Origin: Serripes groenlandicus
Lineage: Eukaryota > Mollusca > Bivalvia > Cardiida > Cardiidae
Reading direction: 5' to 3'
NCBI GenBank assembly: GCA_031761405.1
Contig: JASEVX010000083.1
Span: 559,456-623,455 of the forward strand
DNA length: 64,000 bases
Shown here in pieces: positions 1 through 50,200 of this stretch. The notes under the pieces are model-generated. The model was not told where the DNA came from. It did not search any database and saw only the letters and a program-made list of their open reading frames with translations. The position numbers and the translations under genes were made by a program. Each line of letters opens with the position of its first letter. Position 1 is the first letter of the stretch.

Positions 1-235
1 ATACAGCATACTGTATTGATTTGGTTGTACTAGTAAGTATACAGAAAATACTTGTATTAAGTATCATTCTGGTAAAACCTTATATCTCCTATTAAACACA
101 AAATACGCAAACATGGCTCAGTATACAGCATACTGTATTGATTTGGTTGTACTCGTAAGTACATGTATACAGAAATACATGAACTATGTAACATTCTGGT
201 AAAACCTTATATCTCCTATCAAACACAAGTTGAAA
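1..235. repeat. 122-bp tandem duplication in upstream intron
   Basis: A block starting ATACAGCATACTGTATTG at position 1 recurs at 123 and ends both times in TATATCTCCTAT(T/C)AAACACAA. The unit itself contains a short palindrome, CAGCATACTG. The rest of 236-1021 is AT-rich. No earlier TMD0 exon was recognised there. Confidence 0.8.
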
Positions 236-1021
236 CATAACTATTGACATGTCGATATTCAGTGTACGAGGGGTGTTCAATTTACACTTGATAAGACATC
301 GGCTTCTTGGCCGAAACGTTGTGGAAGATATACTATTGTTGCAGTACAATGTAAATACAACACGTTTTGTGGTATTTTCAATTTGTTCAATTTGTTCAAA
401 TATAAGTTGAACACCTCTTGTATAAGCTGAATTTAAAAACTAAATTCCTATCAACCTTTTTATCCAAATTCAGGTAACATTGAATCCTCCTATTTTACAT
501 AAATATTGATAAGTCGATATTGTGTATAAGCTAAATTTGAATCTTCGCAAATTATAGTCTAAACATATTTATGTACATGGTGCTATTCTATTGACTGTTT
601 AGAATTTATTATTGTCATGGATTAATTGTTTAACTATTTCACTGCCGAATTTTACAAAGTCGACCATTCCATGTTGAGAACATTGGATCACTTCAATTTA
701 CCTCAAACAGGCAATTTGGTAAAATTTAATGTCTAAGTGGCACACAATGCAAATTTCAGGAGTGACAGCTGGTTACGATCTGTCTCACCCGAAAATGCAT
801 TGTTTTCAAAAGCCTTTAATTGCCTTTGGCAGCGAAAGTTATTGTCAGCATGTGGTATAAATTATGCAAACATTTTAAATTGCTTCTAACCAAAAAACAT
901 CGTGCACATTTCACACGATCTAATCAATTCAGACTTGGATAACAAAGTCATCGATTAATATGATGTGTAATAACTTGAACAATAGTTAACGTCACAGAAA
1001 CATTTCATTTCTATTTTACAG

Positions 1022-39079
<38,058 letters not shown>

Positions 39080-39990
39080 AAACGATGCATTGTTAACTCT
39101 GCTACTTACGTGAACTGTGATATTTGCAATTAAAAATTAGAAATATACCAACAGTATTAAAAAACAAAGCTGGTTTCTAAAGATGTGAGAATTGTAGGAT
39201 AAAAAGAAACAGGTTAAAACGTAAAAGGACATAAAGCAACGGACAACAAAAGACAAGATAAGAAAAGCAACGCGTTTTCTAAAATACAATGAAAATCAAT
39301 ATCTTTAAGTCTACACATATGAAATAGATACAAACTAGCAGAAGATTAATTTATCTTCTTGATATTGTAATGATTTTTCTTTATTTTAATACGTTTGTTT
39401 GAGAATTATACTTTAATATACCTCCATCATTCAAAGAAATTGAGTCTGATTAAACAATTTACAACCCTACACTGATAGATGTAATTCAAAATCCTAATAT
39501 GTTATGCATGTGTGAGTCTTTTTTTTTTCAATTTGATTACTAATCTATTCAAATACTTACTTATAATGATGTTAAGATGCGTTAAATTTCTGAACTCCTA
39601 TTGCCAAAATGATAAAAAAAAAACACGTAGTATGCTATATTCCTGTCTTTTACAAGATAGTCTAAACATATTGTTTTCCAGAAAAGGGTTAACTACTATA
39701 ATCCCAAACGATGAACCTTTTTAGTCAAAAGAGAACAAGTGTTTATCTTTATTCTTTCTAGCTTACTTATGATTGTTCAGATCAAAGAAGTCATTATTTA
39801 AATTTGTTGTATTTTTAATTAGTTTTGTTTACTATTTTTGATTCCTATGATATTATTAAATGATAAATTACATATAAAGGTGAAACTCACAGTTTTCTAG
39901 TAAAACTTAAAATGTGCTTTCGAAAAATGATGCTCTTTTGTGCAATATTCAAGCAATGAAGAGATTTGAAAAGGCGGAGAGAAAACTCTG
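39080..39990. other. ABCC1-like 3' UTR and flank
   Basis: AT-rich sequence with no recognisable gene. The 3' UTR end cannot be fixed. ATTAAA occurs about 50 bp after the stop, and poly-A and poly-T runs occur near 39.5 and 39.6 kb. Confidence 0.5.
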
Positions 39991-39994
39991 TGGT

Positions 39995-40355
39995 AGAAGA
40001 GAAATTGCTCATAATCAGCAATTTCTCCTTTTCACACAATGATATCTTCTGTCAGATTTATGAAAAAGAAAACCTTTCAATTTTAGATTCAAATTCATTT
40101 AAGATTAATCACAATTATTAAAAATATTAGAAGTGTCGCTTGTCTTCTTTCGATTGTTTAAACAAAGTTGAATAAAATATTGTGGGAAAAGGAGAAATTG
40201 CTTATAATGAGAAATTTCTCCTTTGTAGGTAATTATATGTTGTGTAAGATGTTCGAAGAGTGGAAGAAAACAGTGTGGGAAAAAGTGGAAAATACATTGC
40301 AATTTCAGGTAAAGAAAGTCAAAATTGCTTATAATGTGCAATTCCTCCTTTGCAA
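39995..40355. repeat. Three related AGAAATTGC hairpins
   Basis: GAGAAATTGCTCATAATCAG then CAATTTCTCC (about 40009-40038), GGAGAAATTGCTTATAATGA then GAAATTTCTCC (about 40191-40222), and a decayed third at about 40318-40350. Each forms an 11-12-bp stem with a TAATNNG-like loop. Spacing is about 130-180 bp. Confidence 0.75.
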
Positions 40356-40574
40356 GCAATTATATTTACTACAAGACTTTTAAAAAAATGAAAAATTAAT
40401 TCAGATAAAAGAGGTTGGAGTATTCTAGGCTATTACAAATGTATTAAATCAAAGACAAAATGACTTAAATTTGAAATATAAATAAACATATTAGAACTCT
40501 TGCCTGTTGTCCTGTTACATGTTATCCGGGTATAAACTGTTACAATTTGCCCGTTGCTTTTTATCCTGTTTCTT

Positions 40575-42095
40575 TGTGTCCGATTACCGTGTATAAGCAA
40601 CGGGCATGTGCATTCAGCAGTCCAGGGTCAGATCCTCAGAATGGGAACACGGCGGAACAAATTCATCCATTGAGAAGTTCTCTATTCAGGGCGTCTGAGT
40701 GTGGTAAGTGTTGCAAAATATATATTGTTCACGCTATAACGACCTTTCAACGCATTGCAATGAGCCAAAAACGCGTGTATTAGCACTGGGCATTCGACTG
40801 TCCGGGGTCAGATCCTCCATCCAGGCACTCGGTGGATTAAAAGTTCATTCATTGAGATGTTCTCTATGCAGGGCGGATGGGTTGGGTAAAGGCTAAAAAC
40901 GTAACTTTTTCATGCAATTGTATTGCAATTGGTCAAAAGGCATTTTTTGGCAAATGGAATGTAAGCTTTGGTGCAAGGGTTACCTAAGGGTTTTAACAAG
41001 GAAAGCAGGATAAGGGTAGGGGTAAACTGTTTCCTTGGCAGGATAAGGGTAGGGGTAAACTGTTTGCTTAACATGTTTTCTTATCACAATGACTACGTAC
41101 ACAATCACTCAGCACAACAAATATAAAATATCAATTCATTTTAACCTGTTTTTTGCAAACGGCAAAAAGTTCCAAATAGAATATTTCTCCGCCGTTGTGT
41201 AGCCCTTAGCTCAAGAATAGAGAACATCTCAATGAATGATATGTTTCCGTCGTTATGTATCCCTTACCCCAAGAATAGAGAACATCTCAATGAATGATTT
41301 GTTTTTGCCGTGTGACCTGACTGCAGATTTCACCGTTGACAGCTGAATGCACATGTCGCATACTAATACTCAAGCCTTTTGGCCCATTGCAATGCGTTTA
41401 AAAGGTCGTTATAGCGTTAAAAAGGGTATGTTTCGTACCCATTACCCCACCCATCCGTCCTGGCTAGAGAATATCTCAATGATGAAATATTTCCGCTGTG
41501 TGCCTGGACAGAAGATTTGAACCCTGGCAGCTGAATGCACATGCCTGGTGCTAAAACATACGCCTTTTGGCCCTTTTCAATGTGTTAAAAAGTCGTTATA
41601 GCGTGAAAAGGATATGTTTTGTAGCCCTTGACCGACCCAAACGCCCTAGATAGAGAACATCTCAATGAATGAATTTTTTCTGCCGTGTGCTGGGTCTGCG
41701 AATCTCACTCCCCGACAGCTGAGTGCACATTCCCGGTGCACACGCATTTTGGCTGATTGATTACAATGCGTTAAAAAGGTCGTTATAGCGTAAAAAAGTT
41801 ATGTTTTGTAACCCTTACCCCACTCACCTGCCCTGAATAGAGAATATCTCAATGAATAAAAATATCCGCCGAGTGCCCGGACTGGCCATCTGACCCCGGA
41901 CAGCTGAATCCAAATGCCCAGTGCTATTCATACACCTTTTCGCCCATTGCAATGCGTTATAAAGGTCGTTATAGCTTGGGAAAGGTATGTTGTGTAGCCA
42001 TTACCCCCACCCACTCGCCCTGAATAGATAACATCTCAATGAATGATTTTATTTTCAGCCCTTTGCCCGGACTAAGGATCTGACCCCGTACATGT
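40575..42095. repeat. ~187-bp repeats, two inverted then about five direct
   Basis: Units contain AGAGAACATCTCAATGAATG, a TGACCCCGGACAGCTGAAT variant, CAATGCGTTAAAAAGGTCG and TTATAGCG. Direct units have their anchor near 41285, 41470, 41656, 41846 and 42030. Two units at 40590-40960 are in the opposite orientation. A ~60-bp local duplication lies at 41.21-41.30 kb. No coding capacity. Confidence 0.85.
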
Positions 42096-42470
42096 GCATT
42101 GGTGTAAATATGATCTAAAGAAAAGTGATAAGAATTGGGTAGAAAATATCATTGTAGGGGGAAAAGGATATTTTCTTCTTTTCCAACAATGTTTTCAAAA
42201 GCAACAGATGCAGCAACAATTTGATCTGCAAATATCATGCTTGTTTTCCCCACCGTGTTTCCATCGAACTAGTACATACAGAGTGAAACATATTGACAGG
42301 CACCACATGCGCTTCTTAGAACACTCTTGTTATACTTCAGGATTCCGATGTAGACGCAAAAGTTTTAAAAGTAGTGCAGACTACAAATTGATTTATCTTG
42401 AAACTAACACTTTTCTATACACAACAGATCTGGAGTTTTTTGGCAAAATAGAGAACATTTCGGAAAATTA

Positions 42471-42641
42471 AATAGAGAATAATTGTTTGTTTCAGTGTAT
42501 TATCGAAATTTCTTCCATAGAGTGAAAAGCAAAGGGTGATATTTTCAAGAATGGCAAAGCCAAGAATGAAAATATAACCCTTTGCTTTTCACGAGTTGAA
42601 AGAAATTTCGATAATTCAGTTAAACAAACAATTATTCTATT
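42471..42641. repeat. 171-bp near-perfect palindrome
   Basis: AATAGAGAATAATTGTTTGT at the left pairs with ACAAACAATTATTCTATT at the right. Further inward CGAAATTTCTT and GTGAAAAGCAAAGGGT also pair, leaving a loop of about 18 nt. It could be a small MITE or foldback element. Confidence 0.85.
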
Positions 42642-42659
42642 TCTTTAATACTCTGAATG

Positions 42660-43735
42660 ATATTTCTGAAAGTGCTGAGGTGTAAAAAGTCACATACCGG
42701 TCGATATATAGGTGATAATAGTTGAATTGAAAGGGTAATATTGATGCAAACATTTTAGTGACACACTATAGCTTAACTCGTATATTCCGCGAGCCATATC
42801 TACGGAACTCTTTCTTTGGTTATGTATGCGGATGAAATTCATCCGCTCTTTGAAGAATTGTTTTGAAGGTCTCGCTAACATAATTCAACTGTGAATTTTT
42901 ACCATATCTTTTAAATGTAAAGGATTATATATATTTCACTTGTGAATATATCCCGGATATTTTTTTGGATGGAAGTTATGTTTGATATCGCTTAATCGGC
43001 GAAGAGAACATTTCAGTTAAAACGGATCGACTCGATCGACAACTTGTGAAGTTATGTTCTTACAAGATGGCTATTTAGATCTATATTGAGGATGAAAACA
43101 GGTGACGTATATTATTACGATATAATTAAGAATATACCTACTCTTAACTCTTTTCTTATGATAACAAAACATCTGATTTATTCGATGTCTGGTACTCGTA
43201 ACATTCTTATATGTGTTAATTACTATACCTGCACATATAACGCAAAAAGGATAATGTGTACATATGAAAATCTAGCTTCATTCCAATGTTCCTTCCTTGT
43301 AAACCTGATTTGAGTATCCACAATAGCTATTAATATCAAAATCATTCGAGCTAGAAAAAGATAATGCATATACTATCTAGAAAACAATAAATCTACAGAA
43401 AAGTACAGGTTTTTGCATACGTGTAGAAAAATATGTCGATTTGTGTATGTTTTCAATGACATCACTGGTAAAGGAAAGTAAAGCGCGCCAATGTACGTAC
43501 TTTCAATCACATGTTGTTTCCCTTGTTCTCAACAAGTGATATATATATATACATATATATATATTCATTATTTGTACATTCGTTTAGATCTTACATTGAC
43601 CCGGAGGGACGGAATTTCCTTAAAGCTGCTATTATTTCCTTTGTTCCCATTTCTTGAATGGTGGATTTGCTGGCGAACATCCAAGATGATTGAACGAAAA
43701 AGTGTTGTCTCTCAATTGTTCACGTGAATTGTTGA
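42660..43735. other. No recognisable feature
   Basis: AT-rich sequence with a (TA)n run near 43.54-43.56 kb. Short open frames show no domain or splice pattern I can support. Confidence 0.5.
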
Positions 43736-43737
43736 AA

Positions 43738-44195
43738 GTTTGACCTCAAGACCTGGTTTTTGTCTTGACCTACTTTGATTCCGATAAGTGCTGTAATGTT
43801 TTGTCAGGAAGACCTAGTGACCTAGTTTTTAACCCAAGGTAACCCAGTTTCGAACAAAATTCAATTAGCTGAATTTCTTTTTCATGAATATTGGATATAA
43901 GAATTGATTTTTGATTGAGATAAATGTCCTAGTGAACTTTCGTGAAGATTGGTCGTAAGTGTTTCCAAGATAAATAGTGGTATACACCATGATATCCATT
44001 ATATATACAATATATGTTTAGGGTGACATAACCCTGGTGTTCCCGATGCAATTATAATGAAAGAAGCCCTAAACGAAGTCAATTTTCCACAGCTATGCTT
44101 GGAATAGATATGACTTCATATAGATGGTATAAGGACGGATGTACGGACGATCTCTTGCCAATATCCCTACCGCGTTTCGGCGGGAGATAATTCAA
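43738..44195 (+). repeat. Decayed Helitron-like core-repeat sequence
   Basis: TGACCTAGTTTTTAACCCAA, GTAACCCAGTTTCGAAC and GTGAAGATTGGTCGTAAG, then ACGGACGATCTCTTGCC, are phrases I associate with bivalve Helitron-type core repeats. The copy is single and degraded. The next 500 bp show nothing. Confidence 0.4.
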
Positions 44196-44744
44196 TGTTT
44201 TCCTGAGCCAATTATAACACAGTCATTTCAACTGAATCATTCATGATTGTCAAACAAAATTAAAAACAGTTTCTGTAATTTATTTACCACGCTGTGTTTA
44301 TGAATTATTACATCAATATAGCAAAGGATCAATGACGGCCTTCTTTAGGAATTTAGTTAATTTAATTTTAATATTCATGGCTGTAAGCTTGTAATTAATT
44401 ATGTTTAATTCACATTTTCAATATTCTACTAAGGTTAGTCTTTCATTTGTACTGAATGTGTATGAAATGGTTTTCCGAAACTCCGTATTCAATTAGTAAA
44501 GCGAATTAATATTAGTTCTTGTGTCATTTCTTTCAGCACTAATAGCGCAATAACTAGACGGACGTAATCGTTCAAAATAACGACTCTATAAAACTTCAGG
44601 TTTATACAATCATGATACTCAAGACCAAATACAATGATACAAACTACAGATAAAAATGTAAACGTGTACAGGTGATGTCACAGACGGAGAGTATACCGTA
44701 TCGGTGGTCGAGCGTCACCTCGGATTCCAGTTCTACTTCAGATT

Positions 44745-45011
44745 AACACAATAAATGCCGTTATATAATTAAAGAAATATAAAAAGCTACTTAAAACTCC
44801 ATACAAACTAACACAATAAACGCCGTGATATAACTAAAGAAATGTAAAAAGCTACTTAAAACTCCATACAAACTAACACAATAAACGCCGTGATATAACT
44901 AACAAATGTAAAAAGCTACTTAAAACTCCATACTAACTAACACAAGACACGCCGTGATATAATTAAAGAAATGTAAAAAGCTACTTAAAAACTCCATACC
45001 AACTAACACAT
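44745..45011 (+). repeat. 65-bp tandem array, left part
   Basis: About four units of TAAACGCCGTGATATAATTA, AAGAAATGTAAAAAGCTAC, TTAAAACTCCATACAAAC and TAACACAA. The array stops at ACTAACACA and resumes at 51588 with ATAAACGC, so the two parts look like one array split by insertions. Confidence 0.92.
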
Positions 45012-45143
45012 TAAATCATGTGTATCACTAAAAGGACAACAGTCCCCTTTTTTTGCATGTGAAACCGGAGTCTGTCAAGGCGAAAACTTATCACCTATTT
45101 TGATCTCAATGTTCATAAATGATCTAGAATCTCACCTGATTTT
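45012..45143 (+). mobile_element. LINE reverse transcriptase fragment, 5' part
   Basis: The frame reads FACETGVCQGENLSPILIS and MFINDLESHL, the conserved RT block usually written GVRQGENLSPxLFxLFxNDLE in CR1/RTE-like LINEs. It is cut at 45143 by a Helentron-like insertion and continues at 47096. The 5' part of the LINE is missing at the tandem-array junction. Confidence 0.85.
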
Positions 45144-47095
45144 TAGCTCACCTGAGCTTTGCTCAAGGTGAGTTATTGTGATCGCCTTTTGTCCGGCGTC
45201 CGTCGTCCGTCGTCCGTCGTTCGTCGTGCGTCGTGCGTCGTGCGTCAACTTCTTCTCCTCAGTAACCAGTGGGTCAATTTGGATGAAACTTCACAGAAAG
45301 CATCCTCTCAATGACCTCACCAGAATTCCTTCAAATTTTTTGGGATCCATGCAAAATTCTGGTTTCCATGGCAACGAAACCGAAAAAACTTCAAAATTCT
45401 TCTTCTCCCGAATTGGTTGGCAGATTTTCAAATAATTTTGTAGAAATGTTCCTTGGATGACCCTCTATCAGATTCCTTCAAGCCGTGTTGATTGGTCGAA
45501 AAACATGGCCGCCAGGGGGGGGCGGGGCTATTTTGCCTTATATGGCTATAGTGAAAACTTAAAAAATCTTCTTCTCCGAAAGTGTAAGGCCGATTTTCAA
45601 ATAATTTTGTAGAAATGTTCCTTGGGTGACCCTCTATCAGATTCCTTCAAGCCATGTTGATTGGTCAATAAACATGGCCGCCAGGGGGCGGGGCAATTTT
45701 GCCTTTTACGGCTATAATGAAAACTTAAAAAATCTTCTCCTCCATAAGTGTCAGGCCGATTTTCAAATAATTTTGTAGAAATGTTCCTTGGGTGACCCTC
45801 TATCAGATTCCTTCAAGCCGTGTTAATTGGTCGAAAAACATGGCCGCCAGGGGGGGCGGGGCTATTTTGCCTTATATGGCTATAGTGAAAACTTAAAAAA
45901 TCTTCTCCTCCGAAAGTGTAAGGCCGATTTTCAAATAATTTTGTAGAAATGTTCCTTGGGTGACCCTCTATCAGATTCCTTCAAGCCATGTTGATTGGTC
46001 AATAAACATGGCCGCCAGGGGGCGGGGCAATTTTGCCTTTTATGGCTATAATGAAAACTTAAAAAATCTTCTCCTCCATAAGTGTCAGGCCGATTTTCAA
46101 ATAATTTTGTAGAAATGTTCCTTGGGTGACCCTCTATCAGATTCCTTCAAGCAATGTTGATTGGTCGAAAAACATGGCCGCCAGGGGGCGGGGCCTATTT
46201 TGCCTTATATGGCCAAAGGTGAAAACTTAAAAAATCTTCAACATCTTCTCCTCAGTAACCAGTCGGTCAATTGGGATGAAACTTCACAGAAAGCATCCTC
46301 TTAATGACCTCACCAGAATTCCTTCAAATTTTAGGGATCCATGCAGAATTCTGGTTTCCATGGCAACGAAACGAAAAAAACTTCAAAATTCTTCTTCTCC
46401 CAAACTGTTTGGCAGATTTTCAAATAATTTTGTAGAAATGTTCCTTGGATGACCCTCTACAAGATTCCTTCAAGCCATGTTGATTGGTCAAAAAACACGG
46501 CCGCCAGGGGGGCGGGGCTATTTTGCCTTATATGGCTATATTGAAAACTTAAAAAATCTTCTCCTCCGAAAGTGTCAGGCTGATTTTCAAATGATTTTGT
46601 AGAAATGTTCCTTGGGTGACCCTCTATCAGATTCCTTCAAGCCATGTTGATTGGTCGAAAAACATGGCCGCCAGGGGGGGGGGGGCGGGGCTATTTTGCC
46701 TTATATGGCTATAGTACAAACTTAAAAAATCTTATTCTCCAAAAGTGTCAGCCCGATTTTCAAATAATTTTGTAGAAATGTTCCTTGGATGACCCACTTT
46801 CAGATTCCTTCAAGCCATGTTGATTGGTCAAAAAACATGGCCGCCAGTAGGCAGGGCTATTTTGCATTATATGGCTATAGTGAAAACTTCAAAAAATCTT
46901 CTCCTCCAAAAGTATCTGGCCGATTTTCAAATAATTTTGTAGAAATGTTCCTAGGGTGACCCTCTATCAGTTTCCTTCAAGCCAAGTTGATTGGTCGGAA
47001 ACTATGGCTGCCAGGGGGCGAGGCTTATATAGCTAAAGTGAAAAAAAAATAAAAAATCAGGTGAGCGATTCAAGGGCCATCATGGCCCTCTTGTT
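45144..47095 (+). mobile_element. Helentron/pearl-like non-autonomous element
   Basis: Starts AGCTCACCTGAGCTTTGCTC, runs through a (CGTCCGT)n-like stretch and ends GGTGAGCGATTCAAGGGCCA then TCATGGCCCTCTTGTT, a hairpin end. The body is made of ~167-bp core repeats (AAACATGGCCGCC at 45501, 45670, 45836, 46004, 46170 and on). A second head-like start at 46243 gives a ~990-bp higher-order duplication. Non-coding. Confidence 0.8.
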
Positions 47096-48346
47096 AAAAA
47101 TAGCAGCGTTTTTTCTTTACAATCAGATATTGATGAACAATTTTGGTTGCAAGTCCTTGTTCTTATATATGCAGATGACACTATCCTTTTAGCAGAAAAT
47201 GCAAATGATTTGCAAAATACAATAAATCACTTCCATTAATATTGTGATCAATGGAAGCTAAAAGTAAATCTTACAAAAACCAAAATTGTAATTTTTGGAG
47301 CGAGAAACCTATCGAAATTTAATTTCTCATATAATGAAGAATCAATAGAGATAACTGATAATTATAAATACCTTGGTCTCATGTTCTCTAGTAATGGCTC
47401 ATTTCTCTCAGCTTGCAAACATCTTGCAGAACAAGCTAAAAGAGCAGTACATTCTGTCTTGGTCCAATTACGCTCCCTCGATCTCCCCATAGATTTACAG
47501 CTGAAGGTTTTTTGTCAGACAGTCTTACCAATCCTACTTGTATGCGAGCGAAATATGGGGCTACGAATCACACGAGCACCTAGAAAAAGTACATTTAAAC
47601 TTTTTAAGAAAAATAACCAAAGCTAAAAAATCAACACTAAGATATATATGCTCTATGGTGAATTAGGCCGATATCCATTAACAATTACTATTCAATCTAG
47701 AATGATAAACTTCTGGAATAAAATAATATGTACTACATGTAACAACAACAATAAAATATCTAAACAAATTTACAATTTCATCTTAAACGCTACACATAAG
47801 CAATACAAATGGCTTACATGTATAAAATATATTCTACTTAAAACTGGTAACGGAATAATCTGGGCTACACAAAATCATAACAAGGTAAAAAATATACATT
47901 CATTAATCAAACTAAATCTGACTGACCAGTTTAAACAAAAATGGTCACAGGAAACAAAGCAATCTCACAAAGGGAGAACTTATAACACCTTTAAAACTGA
48001 ATTAATATTTGAGCCTTACCTGTCCACTCTCCCCTTATCTTTAGCAATAAACATGTTCCTATTTAGAACAGCCAAACACAGGTTATACGTGGAGACTGGG
48101 AGATGGGATGGGACGCCGCTCCTGGAAAGGAAATGCAAATTATGTACATTAAATCAATTAGGCGACGAAATACATTATTTATTTTCCTGTCCTTATTTCT
48201 CCAACAACCGAAAATATTTCCTATCTGGAAAACACGTGATAAATAACACATATGCTTTTAACCGAATTATGAATGAAACTAAACGTGATATACTTATCCC
48301 AATTGCCAAATTCGTTTCAACAATACTCAGAGAAACCCGTAAATAA
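47096..48346 (+). pseudogene. LINE RT and C-terminus, continued, with lesions
   Basis: Continues the ORF broken at 45143: LIYADDTILLAENANDL carries the RT catalytic YADD, then a TAA stop follows in HFH*YCDQWKLKVN. KYLGLMFSSNGSFL comes next, then a frameshift near 47.6 kb. The frame from 47648 gives the thumb and C-terminus with ETGRWDGTPLLERKCKLC and a CxxC...H...C knuckle (GDEIHYLFSCPYF), ending at 48346. Not active. Confidence 0.85.
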
Positions 48347-48559
48347 CCATAAATTTGAATCTATATTAAAAATAAACAAATGTTAACAAATAAACTTACT
48401 TGACCTCGAAACATAAATGTCATATCCCATTCATTTTATCGTGTGTAATCTGGCCCAATGCAAACTGTGCTCTGATTGGCTGTATAGTCTAACAGAGTTG
48501 ACTATGACGTAATCCGACATGTTTTATCCGTGATAGTCCGAGACCGAGTGTTGATCCGT

Positions 48560-50200
48560 ATATGATAGATAGATAGATTTTATTTACATATACATATACA
48601 TGCATCTTGTAATACAAACAAATAAATACATAATTTCATGGTCATTTAAAAAGAAAAAGAAAAGAAATCAGTTGTTTTGGGGGGTAAACTGCTATGAGTT
48701 GAACTTCGCTAAAATAGGGTAAGAGGAGAATGAGACATTCTTCTAGTTCGTTGATTGATCAGTCGAACTGGTGTATAAGAGAATCACATCGAAAAGAAAT
48801 ATAGGCTGTAATATAACAACACAAAAACAAGCTTAACACAAGTAATGAGAATAATTTCGACATATAGCCATGATATTTTTTGTTTATGTTTTTACTAAAT
48901 ACGCAGATGTATTATTTAAAATAGTCGGTCCTGGGTCTTCATTAACATATGTATTTAATATCCTTTTCACTTACTGTTAACAACATTATGCACTCGTTAA
49001 ATTATCTCATGTGTATACACATTGATTATCAACAAATGGTTATATGATCTTTAACCTCATCGTAATATATACATTAACGTTCCAAAACCTTTAGTGCTAT
49101 TAAAAGTTATATATGTAATCATTTAATATGAACACATGTATATATGCATGAACTACCAAATAAGGTTCATATCGATTTCAACAGCACCACACTATACATT
49201 CAAAAGTTAGCTTATTGACTACTATATTCTGACAAAAATGTCTAGCATTCTTCAAAAATACAACTTCACTGTTTAATTTAGGGCTTATGTGTTTACATTA
49301 ACGATATTAAGTATATGCTGTGTTGCATAGTTTATAAAATGACAGAGGTTAATTAACAGTGATTTATTGCAGGTTTTCAATAACTGTATAAATGTAGACA
49401 TGCTAGGACGTACGTAATAATATTTTTTAATGTATGTTTGTCTAATTTCGCTATGTGCCATGCGTGTTAGTACAAAGTGATACTCGTCTTCGATATCTCC
49501 AGAATTGCATATAGTACAGACTCTTTCATGTCGATCTACTCTATTTCTGCCATATCTGCCCGACTCTATGCGTAGATTATGTGACGAGATTCGAAGACGG
49601 GTAAGCAAACTCCTATTCCTTTTAGTGCTTATTGTTTTGATGTATTCTTCGACACCAAAGTTTGGTTTGACAAAAATATATAATGAGTTAAAAACTCGAT
49701 TATTTTCAATATCAGAAAACCATGTTTGATTAAAACAATCGATAAGCCTTTCTTTGAACATTGGTATGAAATAGTTTTTATTTATGTTACTTTGGTAATC
49801 CCAATATTCGGAAAAACCAAAGTTATTTAATAATGTTTTAATCTTATATACCCAATTTTTAGCACCCAACAAACATTTAGATAATGCATTCTCATATATT
49901 GTTTTAAGTACAATATTCTTAGCGTGGAGTAAATTTATCCAATACTTTATTATGATAACGTATCTTGTGATATATAATGGAAAACGGCCAAGTTCTCCAT
50001 AAATTGCTGCATTGCTAGAGCTTGCTTTAAGGCCGAGAATTTGTTTACAGAATTTAAGATGTACACGTTCTAGGTCCTTGGATTTACCAAACCCCCAAAT
50101 AGGACACCCATAGTTCAGAGTTGACCCCACAAAAGCGTCAAATAATTTTAGAGATATTACTGGACATAATAATATATGCATGCTTAGCTTTAGACTTGAT
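48560..50200 (-). pseudogene. LINE 3' part, minus strand
   Basis: The frame 49285-50181 (minus) begins in the RT thumb (STLNYGCPIWGFGKSKDLER) and contains GELGRFPLYITRYVIIIKYW and the knuckle VCTICNSGDIEDEYHFVLT, where the last Cys is Arg. The 3' UTR runs to a (TAGA)n tail at about 48563. It is related to, but not the same as, the LINE at 47.1-48.3 kb. 5'-truncated at about 50.2 kb. Confidence 0.85.

Noticed and set aside
42094..42471. 125-codon open frame on the plus strand
   Set aside because: Composition is ordinary AT-rich sequence, with no domain, splice pattern or neighbour to support a gene. It begins within the edge of the 187-bp repeat block.
47381..48346. Host gene on the plus strand
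   Set aside because: YADD upstream and the CxxC...HxxxxC knuckle identify it as the 3' part of a LINE with a stop and a frameshift.
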